A stretch of DNA of 64,000 nt from Candidatus Gastranaerophilales bacterium (GTDB lineage: Bacteria; Cyanobacteriota; Vampirovibrionia; Gastranaerophilales; Gastranaerophilaceae), in the NCBI GenBank assembly GCA_944322845.1, contig CALUQE010000008.1:1-64000 (forward strand), in the 5' to 3' direction. A program made the translations under genes and the position numbers. A model generated the notes under the pieces. The model saw nothing but the letters and a program-made list of their open reading frames with translations, searched no databases and had not been told where the DNA came from. Positions within the stretch are counted from its first letter, which is position 1; every line of letters starts with the position of its first letter. Positions 7,932 to 17,534 of this stretch are shown in pieces.

Positions 7932-9785
7932 ATGAGCCTTACTATCAATACGAATTTATCAAGCTTAATAGTGCAATCATCTTTAACCAAATCAACGAAT
8001 GGTTTAAATCAAGCTATAGAGCGCATGACAACGGGCTTTAAAATAAACGGTGCCAAAGATAATGCGGCAGGATATTCAATTGCAAACAGTATGGGAGTAA
8101 AACTTTCTTCTTATGATGTGGCGATGGATAACGTGATGTTGGGAACAACATTAATAGATACCGCATCAAGTAATTTAAGTTTGGTAACAAAGCATTTACA
8201 GCGCATGAGAGATTTGGCAGAGCAGGCTTCTAACGGAACTTATGGCGATGATTCACTCAATGCAATACAATCAGAAATAGATGCCAGAACCGAAGAAATA
8301 AATCGAGTAATGTCAAATACCGAGTATAACGGTATTAAACTTTTTGAAGGCAAAGAAACAAACGGAGCAACTGCAAATATAGACGAAAGCAAACGTGTGG
8401 TAAATCAGACTACTTTCCAATCAGGTGAGACATATTATTTAACCACGAGTGACGATTTGGTAAAACTTCAGGATTTGGTAAACAGTGGAGTAGATACAAC
8501 CAATGTTACCTTTGAATTAATGAATGATATCGATATGAAGGGTGTTTCTTTCCGAGGTATTGGAACAGGTGGCGCAGATGGTAGTGATGATACAAAGTAT
8601 TTTAAAGGTAACTTTAATGGAAATGAGCATGTAATATCAAATTTAACTATTAATACATCCGAAGATATGGTAGGTCTATTTGCTGTTTCTATGGGTAATA
8701 TAGATTCTTTGGGGTTAGAGAATTGTGATATTACAGGAGGTATGGTTGGTGGGCTTGTTTATATGAATACTGGTAATATAACTAATAGCTATGTCACAGG
8801 AAAAATAACCAGTGTTGGAGATGAAAAATCTGTGGGAGGTTTTGTTTCTGGAAACTTGGGGAATATAAGCAATTGCTATTCTGAATGTGAGATTATAACT
8901 ACAGATAAGGCATATTATGTCGGTGGATTTGCTGGTGTTTCACTTGGTGGCATAATTAAAAATTCGTACTCTGTAGCGGAGGTCTCAGCTAGCTCATCAT
9001 CTCTTTATGTTGGAGGTTTTTTAGGTTTTGCAGACGCGCAATCTTCGGTTAGTTTTAGTAATTGTTATGCAGGTGGCAGTTTATCAGGTGGTGGTTATGA
9101 TGGTGGTTTTATAGGGGCATTAAAGTCATCAATAAATATAACTGATTGCTATACAGATAGTAGTGTGCAAGGGGGAAGTTATTATAAAGGAGCCTTTATT
9201 GGTTACTTAAATACAGGTACTTCTACAATTACAAATAGTTATTATGATTCAACAAAAAATGGGGCAATGGCTGATGTCGGATCAGGAACTTACAGTGGAA
9301 CCTTGTCTGGTGTAAGTGCTACGGAGTTTAGTAATTTGCTTAAGGCTGTGGATTTACCGGATTTTTCTTATGGCGGTGGTGGTGGAACTGTCAACAATAG
9401 TGGACGTGAATTTGTCTTGCAGGTAGGAATAGATTCAAGTGACAATTCTAAGCTCTCATTTGATACTGCATTGGGATTCCAGTTAGATATAGATGTAACG
9501 ACCCAAAAAGGTGCATTGGATGCCATAACGGCTATAGATAATATATTAGAGACAGTAAATAATAAGCAGACAGAGTTTGGCGCAGTACAGAACCGCTTGG
9601 AGAGTGTAACCGAGGCATTAAGTATAAATATAGAGAATTTAACATCTTCAATGTCGACAATAAAGGATGCAGATATCGCAGAAGAGTCAAGTAATTATAT
9701 AAAGTACCAGATATTACAACAGGCTAGCGCAACACTTCTTGCAACAGCAAACCAGACCCCAAGTATAGCATTACAGTTGTTATAA
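7932..9785 (+). CDS. fliC: Flagellin with central GLUG-repeat region
   Basis: A 617-residue filament protein. Residues 1-140 are a standard D0/D1 N-terminus (NTNLSSLIVQSSL, ending EYNGIKLFEG). The last 110 residues are the matching C-terminal helices, ending ANQTPSIALQLL. Between them, residues 220-440 hold about six GLUG-type repeats of the form GG(F/L)xG...I.N(S/C)Y, usually seen in adhesins and other surface proteins. This part should form the exposed outer domain. The start follows GAGGTGATAG. The gene stands alone, far from the flagellar operon at 58508-64000, in a variable-looking context (poly-G tract and inverted repeats). Confidence 0.93.
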   Translation: MSLTINTNLSSLIVQSSLTKSTNGLNQAIERMTTGFKINGAKDNAAGYSIANSMGVKLSSYDVAMDNVMLGTTLIDTASSNLSLVTKHLQRMRDLAEQASNGTYGDDSLNAIQSEIDARTEEINRVMSNTEYNGIKLFEGKETNGATANIDESKRVVNQTTFQSGETYYLTTSDDLVKLQDLVNSGVDTTNVTFELMNDIDMKGVSFRGIGTGGADGSDDTKYFKGNFNGNEHVISNLTINTSEDMVGLFAVSMGNIDSLGLENCDITGGMVGGLVYMNTGNITNSYVTGKITSVGDEKSVGGFVSGNLGNISNCYSECEIITTDKAYYVGGFAGVSLGGIIKNSYSVAEVSASSSSLYVGGFLGFADAQSSVSFSNCYAGGSLSGGGYDGGFIGALKSSINITDCYTDSSVQGGSYYKGAFIGYLNTGTSTITNSYYDSTKNGAMADVGSGTYSGTLSGVSATEFSNLLKAVDLPDFSYGGGGGTVNNSGREFVLQVGIDSSDNSKLSFDTALGFQLDIDVTTQKGALDAITAIDNILETVNNKQTEFGAVQNRLESVTEALSINIENLTSSMSTIKDADIAEESSNYIKYQILQQASATLLATANQTPSIALQLL

Positions 9786-9909
9786 AAATCTATTCCCTCC
9801 CCTTCCAAGGCAGGGAACAAGACATATTGTCATTGCGAACCAGTTTCGGAATCTTTCACCCCACCCCCTAGTCTGACGTGTTTCATTTTTTAGGGGAGAG
9901 GTAGTGTGT

Positions 9910-9926
9910 GGGTATCTGCAAAATAT
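9910..9926 (-). repeat. Right inverted repeat flanking flagellin
   Basis: Reverse complement of the 7895-7912 element apart from one missing base; 17 of 18 positions agree. Just before it (about 9790-9890) lies repeat-like DNA with a CCCTCCCC/AGGGA hairpin and a GTCATTGCGAA-type sequence. The gap from 9786 to 10057 holds no gene. Confidence 0.6.
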
Positions 9927-10057
9927 ATCTTTTGAACATATTGATTGCCGGTTTTACAGCAGATTAGTTTCTTCTTTTTGTTTTTTTATAGTATACTTAT
10001 GAAAGAAAGAGTTATGAGGGTAATTATTTTACTCAAAATACTGTAAGGGAAAAGATT

Positions 10058-11374
10058 TTGAAAAAGTCACGATTAACAATAGCGATTTTTGCAGCACTGT
10101 TTTTAGGAGTGCTGGTCGGTTGGGCTTTTCCATGGTTTGCTGTAAAGATGCATGTTCTTGCAGAAATCTTCTTGCGAATGGTTAAGATGATTATTGCGCC
10201 TTTGCTGTTTGCGACTCTTGTTGTCGGGATTGCCGGTCATGGTGATGTTAAGAGTCTCGGACGATTAGGGGTTAAAACCATTGCTTATTTTGAAGTTGTT
10301 ACGACTCTGGCTTTGTTCATAGGGCTTGGTTTCGCTAATATATTTAAACCAGGTGTGGGGATTGCAAATATTGCTTCAGATGACACCGGTTTGACAAGAA
10401 TTGTTCAAATGGCATCTACTACACAGCATAATTCCTTTGGTGATTTGCTTTTGAGCCTTTGCCCGACAAGTATTTTTCAATCAATGGCTGAAGGAAACCT
10501 GCTCCAGATTGTTGTTTTTTGCCTGTTCTTTTCAATTGCTATTTGTGCGGTAGGTAAGAAGGCTCAGCCTGTTATTGATATTCTTAATTCAGTTGCTTCG
10601 GTTATGTTTAAGTTTACCGAATATGTAATGTTTTTCGCACCTGTCGGTATATTCGGAGCAATTGCTTATACAGTAGGTTCTAACGGTATAGAAATTTTGT
10701 TTAATTACGGAAAAATAATTTTATCATTATATATTGCATTAGCTGTGTTTGTAGCTATGGTTCTCTTTATTGCCTGCAGGATTGTGAAAATCTCTGTCAG
10801 AGCTCTGTTTAAGGCTATTCAGGAACCGGCGCTTTTGACCTTTACTACAGCAAGCTCTGAAGCTGCCCTGCCAAAAGCTATGGCAATTATGGAAAAATTC
10901 GGTGTTCCGAAATCCATTGTCGGATTTGTAATGCCTACAGGCTATACTTTTAACCTTGACGGCTCAACACTTTATCTTGCAATGGCGGTAATATTTTCTA
11001 CCCAGCTTGTGGGTATTCATATGTCATTTGAACAGCAGCTTGTTATAATGTTTGCTCTTATGCTTACAAGTAAAGGTGTCGCAGGTGTTCCGAGAGCGTC
11101 TCTAATTGTGCTTGCGGGAACTCTTACAAGTTTTAACATTCCGATTATCGGTGTTGCGGTTCTTCTGGGTATTGATCAGATTCTTGATATGGGCAGAACT
11201 ACCGTTAACTTAATCGGAAACTGCGTTGCAACAGTTGTAATTGCAAGGTGGGAAAATGCTTTTGATTACAACAAAATGGCTGATTTTATTAAGATGAGAA
11301 ATCTTAAAACAAATACACTTACAAAGGTTAAATCAGGTGTAAGCTTCCAAAAGGATTTTAAAGAAGCTGGTTAA
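10058..11374 (+). CDS. Dicarboxylate/amino acid:cation symporter (DAACS family)
   Basis: A 438-residue inner-membrane carrier of the sodium/proton-glutamate (GltP/DctA) family. Family marks are the serine-rich re-entrant loop TFTTASSEAALP, then MPTGYTFNLDGSTLY with the NLDG cation site, and a second hairpin GVAGVPRASLI. Multiple hydrophobic segments span the length. The exact substrate (glutamate, aspartate or C4 dicarboxylates) cannot be decided. The start is a TTG after AAGGGAAAAG, giving MKKSRL. The ileS gene follows 32 bases after the stop. Confidence 0.9.
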   Translation: MKKSRLTIAIFAALFLGVLVGWAFPWFAVKMHVLAEIFLRMVKMIIAPLLFATLVVGIAGHGDVKSLGRLGVKTIAYFEVVTTLALFIGLGFANIFKPGVGIANIASDDTGLTRIVQMASTTQHNSFGDLLLSLCPTSIFQSMAEGNLLQIVVFCLFFSIAICAVGKKAQPVIDILNSVASVMFKFTEYVMFFAPVGIFGAIAYTVGSNGIEILFNYGKIILSLYIALAVFVAMVLFIACRIVKISVRALFKAIQEPALLTFTTASSEAALPKAMAIMEKFGVPKSIVGFVMPTGYTFNLDGSTLYLAMAVIFSTQLVGIHMSFEQQLVIMFALMLTSKGVAGVPRASLIVLAGTLTSFNIPIIGVAVLLGIDQILDMGRTTVNLIGNCVATVVIARWENAFDYNKMADFIKMRNLKTNTLTKVKSGVSFQKDFKEAG

Positions 11375-11406
11375 TTAAATTTTATAAAATATTTAACGAG
11401 GTGAAA

Positions 11407-14214
11407 ATGGAATATAAAGACACATTGAATTTGCCGAAAACAACATTAGAGATGAGGGCAAATGCGACAAAAAAAGAACCTGAAACCCAGAAATTCTGGG
11501 AGGGCGTAAATGTTTATGAAAAGAATCTGGCACAGAGGGATAAAACAAATTCGTTTGTTCTTCACGACGGGCCTCCTTATTTGAGTTCAGAAAAAATTCA
11601 CGTTGGGACTGCTTTGAATAAGATTTTGAAAGATATTTTAATTAAATATAAATCAATGTCCGGATTCTATGCTCCTTATGTTCCCGGATATGACGGCCAC
11701 GGGCTTCCGATAGAAAATGCTGTTGTTAAAAATATTAAAGGCGGAAGAGAAGCGCTGACTCCGGCTGAACTTAGAGCAAAATGCAGAGAGTTTGCGCATA
11801 AGAACCTTAAAGGTCAGGAGTCTGAATTTAAGCGTTTGGGCGTCTGGGGTGACTGGGAGCATCCGTATTTGACTATTAATCCTGAATTTGAATCCGAACA
11901 GATTAGAGTATTCGGTGAAATGTACAAAAAGGGTTATGTTGAAAAAGGTATGAAACCTGTTTACTGGTGTGCGTCTTGTGAAACCGCGTTAGCAGAGGCG
12001 GAAGTTGAATACGCTGATCATACGTCAACATCTATTTATGTTCGTTTCAAGTTTGATGAAGATGCGGTAAATAAAATTGAAAAACTTATAAATCTTCCAA
12101 ACAAAAATGTTTATGCGGTAATCTGGACAACAACTCCTTGGACGATTCCTTCAAATATGGCAATCAGTATGCATCCGAGATTTGAGTATACGTTCTTTAC
12201 TTATAATAATGATGTTTACGTTGTTGCGCAGGAGCTTCTCGGACACTTCCTTGAAGGTGTAGGCTGGGAAGAAAAAGATATTAAAGTTTTAGGTTCTGTC
12301 AAAGGTGCGGATTTAGAGCTTTTGAATACAAAACATCCGTTATATGACAGAAAATCTCCTATTATTTTAGGTGAACACGTAACGCTTGATGCCGGTACAG
12401 GTTCTGTTCATACCGCTCCGGGACACGGTCTTGAGGACTACGAAGTGGGTTGCAGATATGGTATAGATGTCTTTTCACCATTAGATAGTAAAGGGTGTTG
12501 GACGGAAATTGTTGGCGACAAAGATTTAGAAGGTGTTCCTTATTATAAAGGAAATAAAATTGTTATAGAAAAACTTCAAAACTGCGGTGCACTTCTTGCT
12601 GCAGCGGATATAAATCACTCATATCCGCACTGCTGGAGATGTAAAAATCCTGTAATTTACAGAGCAACGCCGCAGTGGTTTGTAAAAGTTGATAAATTCA
12701 GGGCTGAAACTTTAGAGGCAATCAAAGGAGTAAAATGGATTCCGGCGAGCGGAGAAGCCAGAATTTCAAATATGGTGGAAGGGCGCTCTGACTGGTGTAT
12801 TTCGCGTCAAAGAGCGTGGGGTGTTCCGATTCCGGTATTCTACTGCGAGGATTGCGGAGAAGTTATTGTAACTGATGCGACTATCGAAAATGTTGCAAAA
12901 ATCTTTGAAAAGGAATCTTCTGACGCGTGGGTTAAACGCTCTGTTGAAGAGCTTTTGCCTGAAGGTTTTGTCTGTCCTAAGTGCAAAAGCAAGCATATCA
13001 GAAAAGAAAAAGATATTATGGACGTATGGTTCGATTCAGGTATAACCTGGAGGGCAGTTGTTGAGAAGCGTTCGGATGAGCTGGGACATACTCCGGTTGA
13101 TATGTATCTGGAAGGCTCTGACCAGCATAGAGGCTGGTTCCAGTCATCTCTGCTTACTTCAATGGCAACTCAGGGAAAAGCACCGTATAAATCTGTATTA
13201 ACTCACGGCTTTGTGTTCGGAGAAGACGGCAGAAAAATGTCTAAGTCACTCGGGAATTACATCAGACCGGATGATATTATCAAAAACTATGGTGCAGATA
13301 TTTTGAGACTCTGGGCGGCTTCGGTTGATTACAGAAACGATACCAAAATCGGCGATAATATAATCAAGCAGCTTGCGGAAATCTTTAAGAAAACAAGAAA
13401 TACTGCAAGATTCCTGCTCGGCAACATATTTGACTTTGATCCTGAAAAAGATTATGTAAAATATGAAGATTTAAAACCGATTGATAAGTTTGCACTCCAC
13501 AAATTGAACAAGGTTGTAGAAGAGGTTACTGTTGCATTTGATAATTATGAATTTTACAAATACTTCCAAACTCTTCAAAACTTTGCAGCAGTTGATTTGA
13601 GCGCATTCTATCTTGATATTGTAAAAGACAGATTGTATACTGCAGGCAAAAAGTCACTTTCAAGGAGAGCTTGCCAGACAGTTCTTTATGAAACTCTGCA
13701 GGTTCTGGTAAGAATCTTAACACCTGTAATGCCGCATCAGGCTGAGGATATCTGGCAGAATACTCCTGAAATGCAGCGCGGAGGATTGGAAAGTATCCTG
13801 CTCGCAAATTGGCCTCGTGTAAACAATGAATGGGAAAATGCGAAACTGGAAGAAGATTTTGCAAAAATCCTTAAAACTAGAGAAGTTGTAACACGTGCTA
13901 TTGAACCTCTGAGAGCGGATAAGAAAATCGGAAGTTCGCTGGAAGTCGGTGTATACGTAAAATCTGATGTTAATGAAGTTCTAAAAGCAAATGAAAAAGA
14001 CCTTGCAGATATCTTCATTACTTCTCAGGCTTATGTAACAGACTCTGCGCCGGAAGGCGTATTGAACGAGTATGCAGAAGGTTCAACAACTGTCTGGGTT
14101 GTGAAAGCAGAAGGAGAAAAATGCGAACGCTGCTGGAAATACAGAAAGCTCGGCGAACATGCAGGTCATGAAACTATTTGTTCAGACTGCTATGAAGCCG
14201 TACGGGATAATTAA
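11407..14214 (+). CDS. ileS: Isoleucyl-tRNA synthetase
   Basis: A 935-residue class I synthetase of the usual bacterial length. It shows the Rossmann start HDGPPY, the editing-domain pattern TTPWTIPSN, then VWFDSG, the KMSKS loop, and a C-terminal zinc motif CERCWKY...CSDC. The HIGH signature reads HVGT (65-68), so its last His is Thr. I start at the ATG at 11407 after GAGGTG; a GTG at 11401 is in frame but overlaps the ribosome site. No T-box leader fits in the 32-base gap. A terminator follows directly. Confidence 0.97.
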   Translation: MEYKDTLNLPKTTLEMRANATKKEPETQKFWEGVNVYEKNLAQRDKTNSFVLHDGPPYLSSEKIHVGTALNKILKDILIKYKSMSGFYAPYVPGYDGHGLPIENAVVKNIKGGREALTPAELRAKCREFAHKNLKGQESEFKRLGVWGDWEHPYLTINPEFESEQIRVFGEMYKKGYVEKGMKPVYWCASCETALAEAEVEYADHTSTSIYVRFKFDEDAVNKIEKLINLPNKNVYAVIWTTTPWTIPSNMAISMHPRFEYTFFTYNNDVYVVAQELLGHFLEGVGWEEKDIKVLGSVKGADLELLNTKHPLYDRKSPIILGEHVTLDAGTGSVHTAPGHGLEDYEVGCRYGIDVFSPLDSKGCWTEIVGDKDLEGVPYYKGNKIVIEKLQNCGALLAAADINHSYPHCWRCKNPVIYRATPQWFVKVDKFRAETLEAIKGVKWIPASGEARISNMVEGRSDWCISRQRAWGVPIPVFYCEDCGEVIVTDATIENVAKIFEKESSDAWVKRSVEELLPEGFVCPKCKSKHIRKEKDIMDVWFDSGITWRAVVEKRSDELGHTPVDMYLEGSDQHRGWFQSSLLTSMATQGKAPYKSVLTHGFVFGEDGRKMSKSLGNYIRPDDIIKNYGADILRLWAASVDYRNDTKIGDNIIKQLAEIFKKTRNTARFLLGNIFDFDPEKDYVKYEDLKPIDKFALHKLNKVVEEVTVAFDNYEFYKYFQTLQNFAAVDLSAFYLDIVKDRLYTAGKKSLSRRACQTVLYETLQVLVRILTPVMPHQAEDIWQNTPEMQRGGLESILLANWPRVNNEWENAKLEEDFAKILKTREVVTRAIEPLRADKKIGSSLEVGVYVKSDVNEVLKANEKDLADIFITSQAYVTDSAPEGVLNEYAEGSTTVWVVKAEGEKCERCWKYRKLGEHAGHETICSDCYEAVRDN

Positions 14215-14233
14215 GTTTAATAGAGAGCTTATC

Positions 14234-14256
14234 GGGCGGAAGCAAAGCTTCCGCCC
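14234..14256 (+). terminator. Terminator after ileS
   Basis: Perfect 10-base stem GGGCGGAAGC / GCTTCCGCCC with an AAA loop, followed by a T-rich stretch. Confidence 0.9.
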
Positions 14257-14275
14257 TTTCTTTATATAATAAAAA

Positions 14276-14292
14276 AGCCCCGAAAAGGGGCT
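14276..14292 (-). terminator. Terminator for the small minus-strand gene
   Basis: AGCCCC / GGGGCT stem with a GAAAA loop; on the minus strand it is followed by a run of six T. It ends the transcript of the gene at 14378-14623. Confidence 0.85.
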
Positions 14293-14377
14293 GAAAACTT
14301 TGAGTAAGATGTAAGATGGGGTAATTGGGTGAATATAAGAGTTTTTAGTGAAACTACTAGAATGCAGCACTTGACTC

Positions 14378-14623
14378 TTATTTTAATAAAGTAGAGATAA
14401 ATCTGATAGAGTCGTCTTTTAATTCTCTAACGAAGTCTTTAGCGATTTTTGAAAGAGGTCTGTTGTCGATTTTATCAAATACAGCATAGATTGGATCTCC
14501 GCCGTTGTTGAATCTCATTTGTCTGTCTTGTTTTTTAAGATAATAGAATTGAAAGTCAGAAGGGATTTCTAAAGCTCCTGCCGGTTTTTTATTTCTTTCG
14601 ATTGCGTCGTATGTTGCTGTCAT
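14378..14623 (-). CDS. Small hypothetical protein
   Basis: An 81-residue basic protein beginning MTATYDAIERNKKPAG. No domain or signal recognised; one short hydrophobic/aromatic stretch (DFQFYYLKK) and an amphipathic C-terminus (FVRELKDDSIRFISTLLK). The start at 14623 is preceded by a GAGAGAG stretch; an ATG seven codons upstream would lie over that site. It has its own terminator at 14276, which supports a real transcript. It diverges from recG. Confidence 0.6.
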   Translation of the reverse strand: MTATYDAIERNKKPAGALEIPSDFQFYYLKKQDRQMRFNNGGDPIYAVFDKIDNRPLSKIAKDFVRELKDDSIRFISTLLK

Positions 14624-14734
14624 AATTCTTACTCTCTCTTTCAATTATCTCTTACATATATATAAAGTATATTCATTTCAAAAAATTGCCTTTTTTGTTC
14701 CGATTTGTTAAGAAATATTAAGGTGAATTTGTTG

Positions 14735-14740
14735 TATAAT
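14735..14740 (+). promoter_or_regulatory. -10 box of leaderless recG
   Basis: TATAAT ending six bases before the recG ATG; no Shine-Dalgarno site. No good -35 hexamer is visible at 16-18 bases. Confidence 0.6.
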
Positions 14741-14746
14741 CTATTC

Positions 14747-17107
14747 ATGGATAATTTGGAGCAGATAAAAAAAGCCGTCGAGATTGAGGTTAAGTATAAA
14801 TATATCAATATTAACGGGCGGACGAGGAGTTTTTCTTCGTTCATCTGCTCGGAATTGCGTAAAGAAATTAAAATCTCCAAAAACCCAAAGTGGCAGGTGC
14901 TTTTAGAACATTTTGAACGGTATCCAATGGATACCTTGCCTCAGAGAAAAAAATCTCTTGAAAGATTGGTAAGTGTGATTAAGACAGAGACTGGAATGCA
15001 GCCTGTAGAAGCGAAGGACAGCAAGCTGACGCTTAAGTCTGATGTTATGTATCTTAAAGGTATAGGGCCAAAAATCGCTTATATATTGAATAAGCTTGGA
15101 ATTTATACTGTAGGCGATTTGCTGTACTATTTTCCGCGCAAGCATGTTGATTATTCGACAAGAACAAGGATAAGAGATTTGGAGCCGGGCGAGACAACTA
15201 CTGTTTTTGGTACAATCCGCTCGGTGGAAGCTTTTACGACTAAAAATAATCTTGGTGTTGTAAAAGTTAAAATCGTTGACGGCTCGGGAAGTATGAATCT
15301 AAATTTCTTTTCTTCCAGATCTAACAAATACACGCTTGAGAGGATGAAATCCCAGTTCCCGAAAGGCTCGGGGATAATGGTTTCTGGTACGGTCAAGATA
15401 AATTCTTATGACGGGATGCCGACTCTTGATAAGCCGACTTATTCTATTATGGATGATGAAATTCTATCGTCATCAAATATTAATCTTGCGAGAATTGTTC
15501 CCATTTACCCCCTGAGCGAAAATCTGAATATAAAAACTCTCAGAAAGGCGATTTTTAATACAATTCAGCTTTTCAAAAACGAGATTGAGACCGTTTTACC
15601 GGCATACATTATCAAAAAATACAATCTTTTGCCTAAAAAAGAAGCGGTAGAGCAAATGCATTTTCCAAACGATAATGAGTCGCTTCAGAGGGCGCGATTT
15701 TCTCTTGTGTTTGAAGAGTTGTTTCTTATTCAATTAAGGCTGGCGCTTTTGAGGGAAGAAAACAACAGAACAATATCTTCAATTCCGCTGGAAATTAAGC
15801 GTGACGGGCTTGTAATGCGATTCATAAACGGGCTTCCGTTTGAGCTTACAGGCGCACAAAAGAGGGCTGTAAATGAGATTCTGAATGATTTAAACTCTAC
15901 AAAACCTATGCAGAGACTTTTGCAGGGTGATGTCGGAAGCGGTAAAACAGTAGTTGCAACAATTATGCTTCTTGCAGCGATAGAAAACGGCTATCAGGCT
16001 GCGATTATGGCGCCGACAGAGATTCTTGCGCAGCAGCATTACAATAATATGGTAAACTGGCTCACGCCGCTCGGTATCAGGGTTGAATTATTTCTCGGAA
16101 GTATCGCTAAAAAGCAGAGAACAATTTCAGAAACCAATCTTCGAAACGGTCAGGCGGATATTGCGGTCGGTACGCACGCACTTATTCAGGATAATATTGA
16201 ATTTGCAAATCTTGGCGCGGTGGTAATTGATGAGCAGCACAGATTCGGCGTTAAACAAAGGCTTGCGCTCCGCAAAAAATCACAAAATCCGCAAATTCTT
16301 ACAATGACAGCAACTCCGATTCCAAGAACACTTGCTATTACAATGAACGGCGATCTGGATTTAACGATTATTGACGAACTCCCGAAAGGCAGAAAACCTA
16401 TCATTACAAAGCTTGTAAATGCAAGAAAACAAATTACTGAACTTATAAGGCACGAAGTCGAAGCAGGACGTCAGGCTTACATTGTTTATCCGCTGATTGA
16501 GGAGAGCGAAACGCTTTCTGCAAAAGCAGCAACAATTGAAAAAGAACGCTGGCAGAACGAAGTTTTTCCGGAATACAAAATCGGGCTTTTGCACGGCAAG
16601 TTAAAAAATGACGAAAAAGACGAGGTCATGAACAAATTTAAAAACAAAGAATATGATATTCTTGTCTCAACAACTGTTGTGGAAGTCGGAGTCGATGTTC
16701 CGAATGCAACGGTTATTGTTATAGAAAACGCAGAACGTTTCGGACTTTCGCAGCTCCATCAGCTGAGAGGGCGTGTCGGAAGAAGCGACCTTCAATCTTA
16801 TTGCCTGCTTTCTTCCTCTACAAAATCGCAGGAAACAAGAGCAAGGCTCAATATTATGACTCAAACAAACGACGGGTTTGTAATCGCAGAGCAGGACTTG
16901 CAAATAAGAGGACCGGGAGAGTTTCTCGGTACACGCCAGAGCGGACTTCCGGATATGATTATTGCCGATATCGTACACGACGCTAAAATACTTGAGCTTG
17001 CACGAAGTGAGGCGATTAATTTTGTGAAAAATAACAACATTGATGATTATCCGTTGTTAAAAGAAGCAAAAAGTTTGAATTTTGACGGCGATTTATTTGG
17101 TGCTTAA
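14747..17107 (+). CDS. recG: ATP-dependent DNA helicase RecG
   Basis: A 786-residue helicase that remodels stalled replication forks and branched DNA. About 95 extra N-terminal residues precede the HhH-like wedge region (YLKGIGPKIA, 102-111). The OB/wedge domain is about 140-240. The SF2 motor has Walker A GDVGSGKT (394-401), the DEQH box (VVIDEQHRFG), TATPIPRT and GRVGR. The start at 14747 is chosen because TATAAT ends six bases before it. An upstream in-frame ATG at 14705 would lie upstream of this -10 box. Confidence 0.95.
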   Translation: MDNLEQIKKAVEIEVKYKYININGRTRSFSSFICSELRKEIKISKNPKWQVLLEHFERYPMDTLPQRKKSLERLVSVIKTETGMQPVEAKDSKLTLKSDVMYLKGIGPKIAYILNKLGIYTVGDLLYYFPRKHVDYSTRTRIRDLEPGETTTVFGTIRSVEAFTTKNNLGVVKVKIVDGSGSMNLNFFSSRSNKYTLERMKSQFPKGSGIMVSGTVKINSYDGMPTLDKPTYSIMDDEILSSSNINLARIVPIYPLSENLNIKTLRKAIFNTIQLFKNEIETVLPAYIIKKYNLLPKKEAVEQMHFPNDNESLQRARFSLVFEELFLIQLRLALLREENNRTISSIPLEIKRDGLVMRFINGLPFELTGAQKRAVNEILNDLNSTKPMQRLLQGDVGSGKTVVATIMLLAAIENGYQAAIMAPTEILAQQHYNNMVNWLTPLGIRVELFLGSIAKKQRTISETNLRNGQADIAVGTHALIQDNIEFANLGAVVIDEQHRFGVKQRLALRKKSQNPQILTMTATPIPRTLAITMNGDLDLTIIDELPKGRKPIITKLVNARKQITELIRHEVEAGRQAYIVYPLIEESETLSAKAATIEKERWQNEVFPEYKIGLLHGKLKNDEKDEVMNKFKNKEYDILVSTTVVEVGVDVPNATVIVIENAERFGLSQLHQLRGRVGRSDLQSYCLLSSSTKSQETRARLNIMTQTNDGFVIAEQDLQIRGPGEFLGTRQSGLPDMIIADIVHDAKILELARSEAINFVKNNNIDDYPLLKEAKSLNFDGDLFGA

Positions 17108-17156
17108 CTTACTTTTTCTTATTCATTTTTTACGCATGGTCTGCCTTAAAGAGCAA

Positions 17157-17403
17157 CTACTTGTTTGAATTGTTTTCAAATTCTTCCCAGCCGTAAACCA
17201 GCATACCGGCAGCTATTTTCAGCGCTTCTGCTATTCTGAAAAATTTTGTAGTAGTGAGAGCGTAAGCCCTGCCGCTTTCTATCTTTTCTATATATTGTTT
17301 GCGCAAACCTGATTTTGAAGCTAATTCATCAATCGTTAATCCGTTTTTCTCTATAGTATTTAATTCTGGCTCCGATGAATTCGAAAAATAGTTTTTTTCT
17401 CAT
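17157..17403 (-). pseudogene. XRE-family HTH regulator, frameshifted
   Basis: Read from an ATG at 17403 (preceded by TGGAG), the minus strand gives MRKKLFFEFIGARIKYYRE, then hits a stop. In the neighbouring frame it continues NGLTIDELASKSGLRKQYIEKIESG and on to a stop at 17157. Together these make a normal Cro/C1-type DNA-binding protein of about 81 residues. The break lies in an A tract near 17348, consistent with an indel. It could be a true pseudogene, a slippage-switched regulator or a sequencing error. The rest of 17108-17498 holds no other gene. Confidence 0.65.
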
Positions 17404-17498
17404 AAACACTCCAATTATAAATGATTGTAAATACAATATTGATTATAGAATTATATTATCAATTCTACAGTTAATAATAATAGAGCTAATTAATTTAT

Positions 17499-17527
17499 TT
17501 GTCAATATATAAACTGAGAAATATAAT
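17499..17527 (+). promoter_or_regulatory. Sigma-70 promoter, leaderless start
   Basis: TTGTCA (17499-17504), exactly 17 bases, then TATAAT (17522-17527). The ATG at 17535 begins seven bases after the -10 box. Confidence 0.75.
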
Positions 17528-17534
17528 TATTAAT

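Noticed and set aside
11375..11406. T-box leader for ileS
   Set aside because: Only 32 bases separate ileS from the symporter gene, too little for a T-box.
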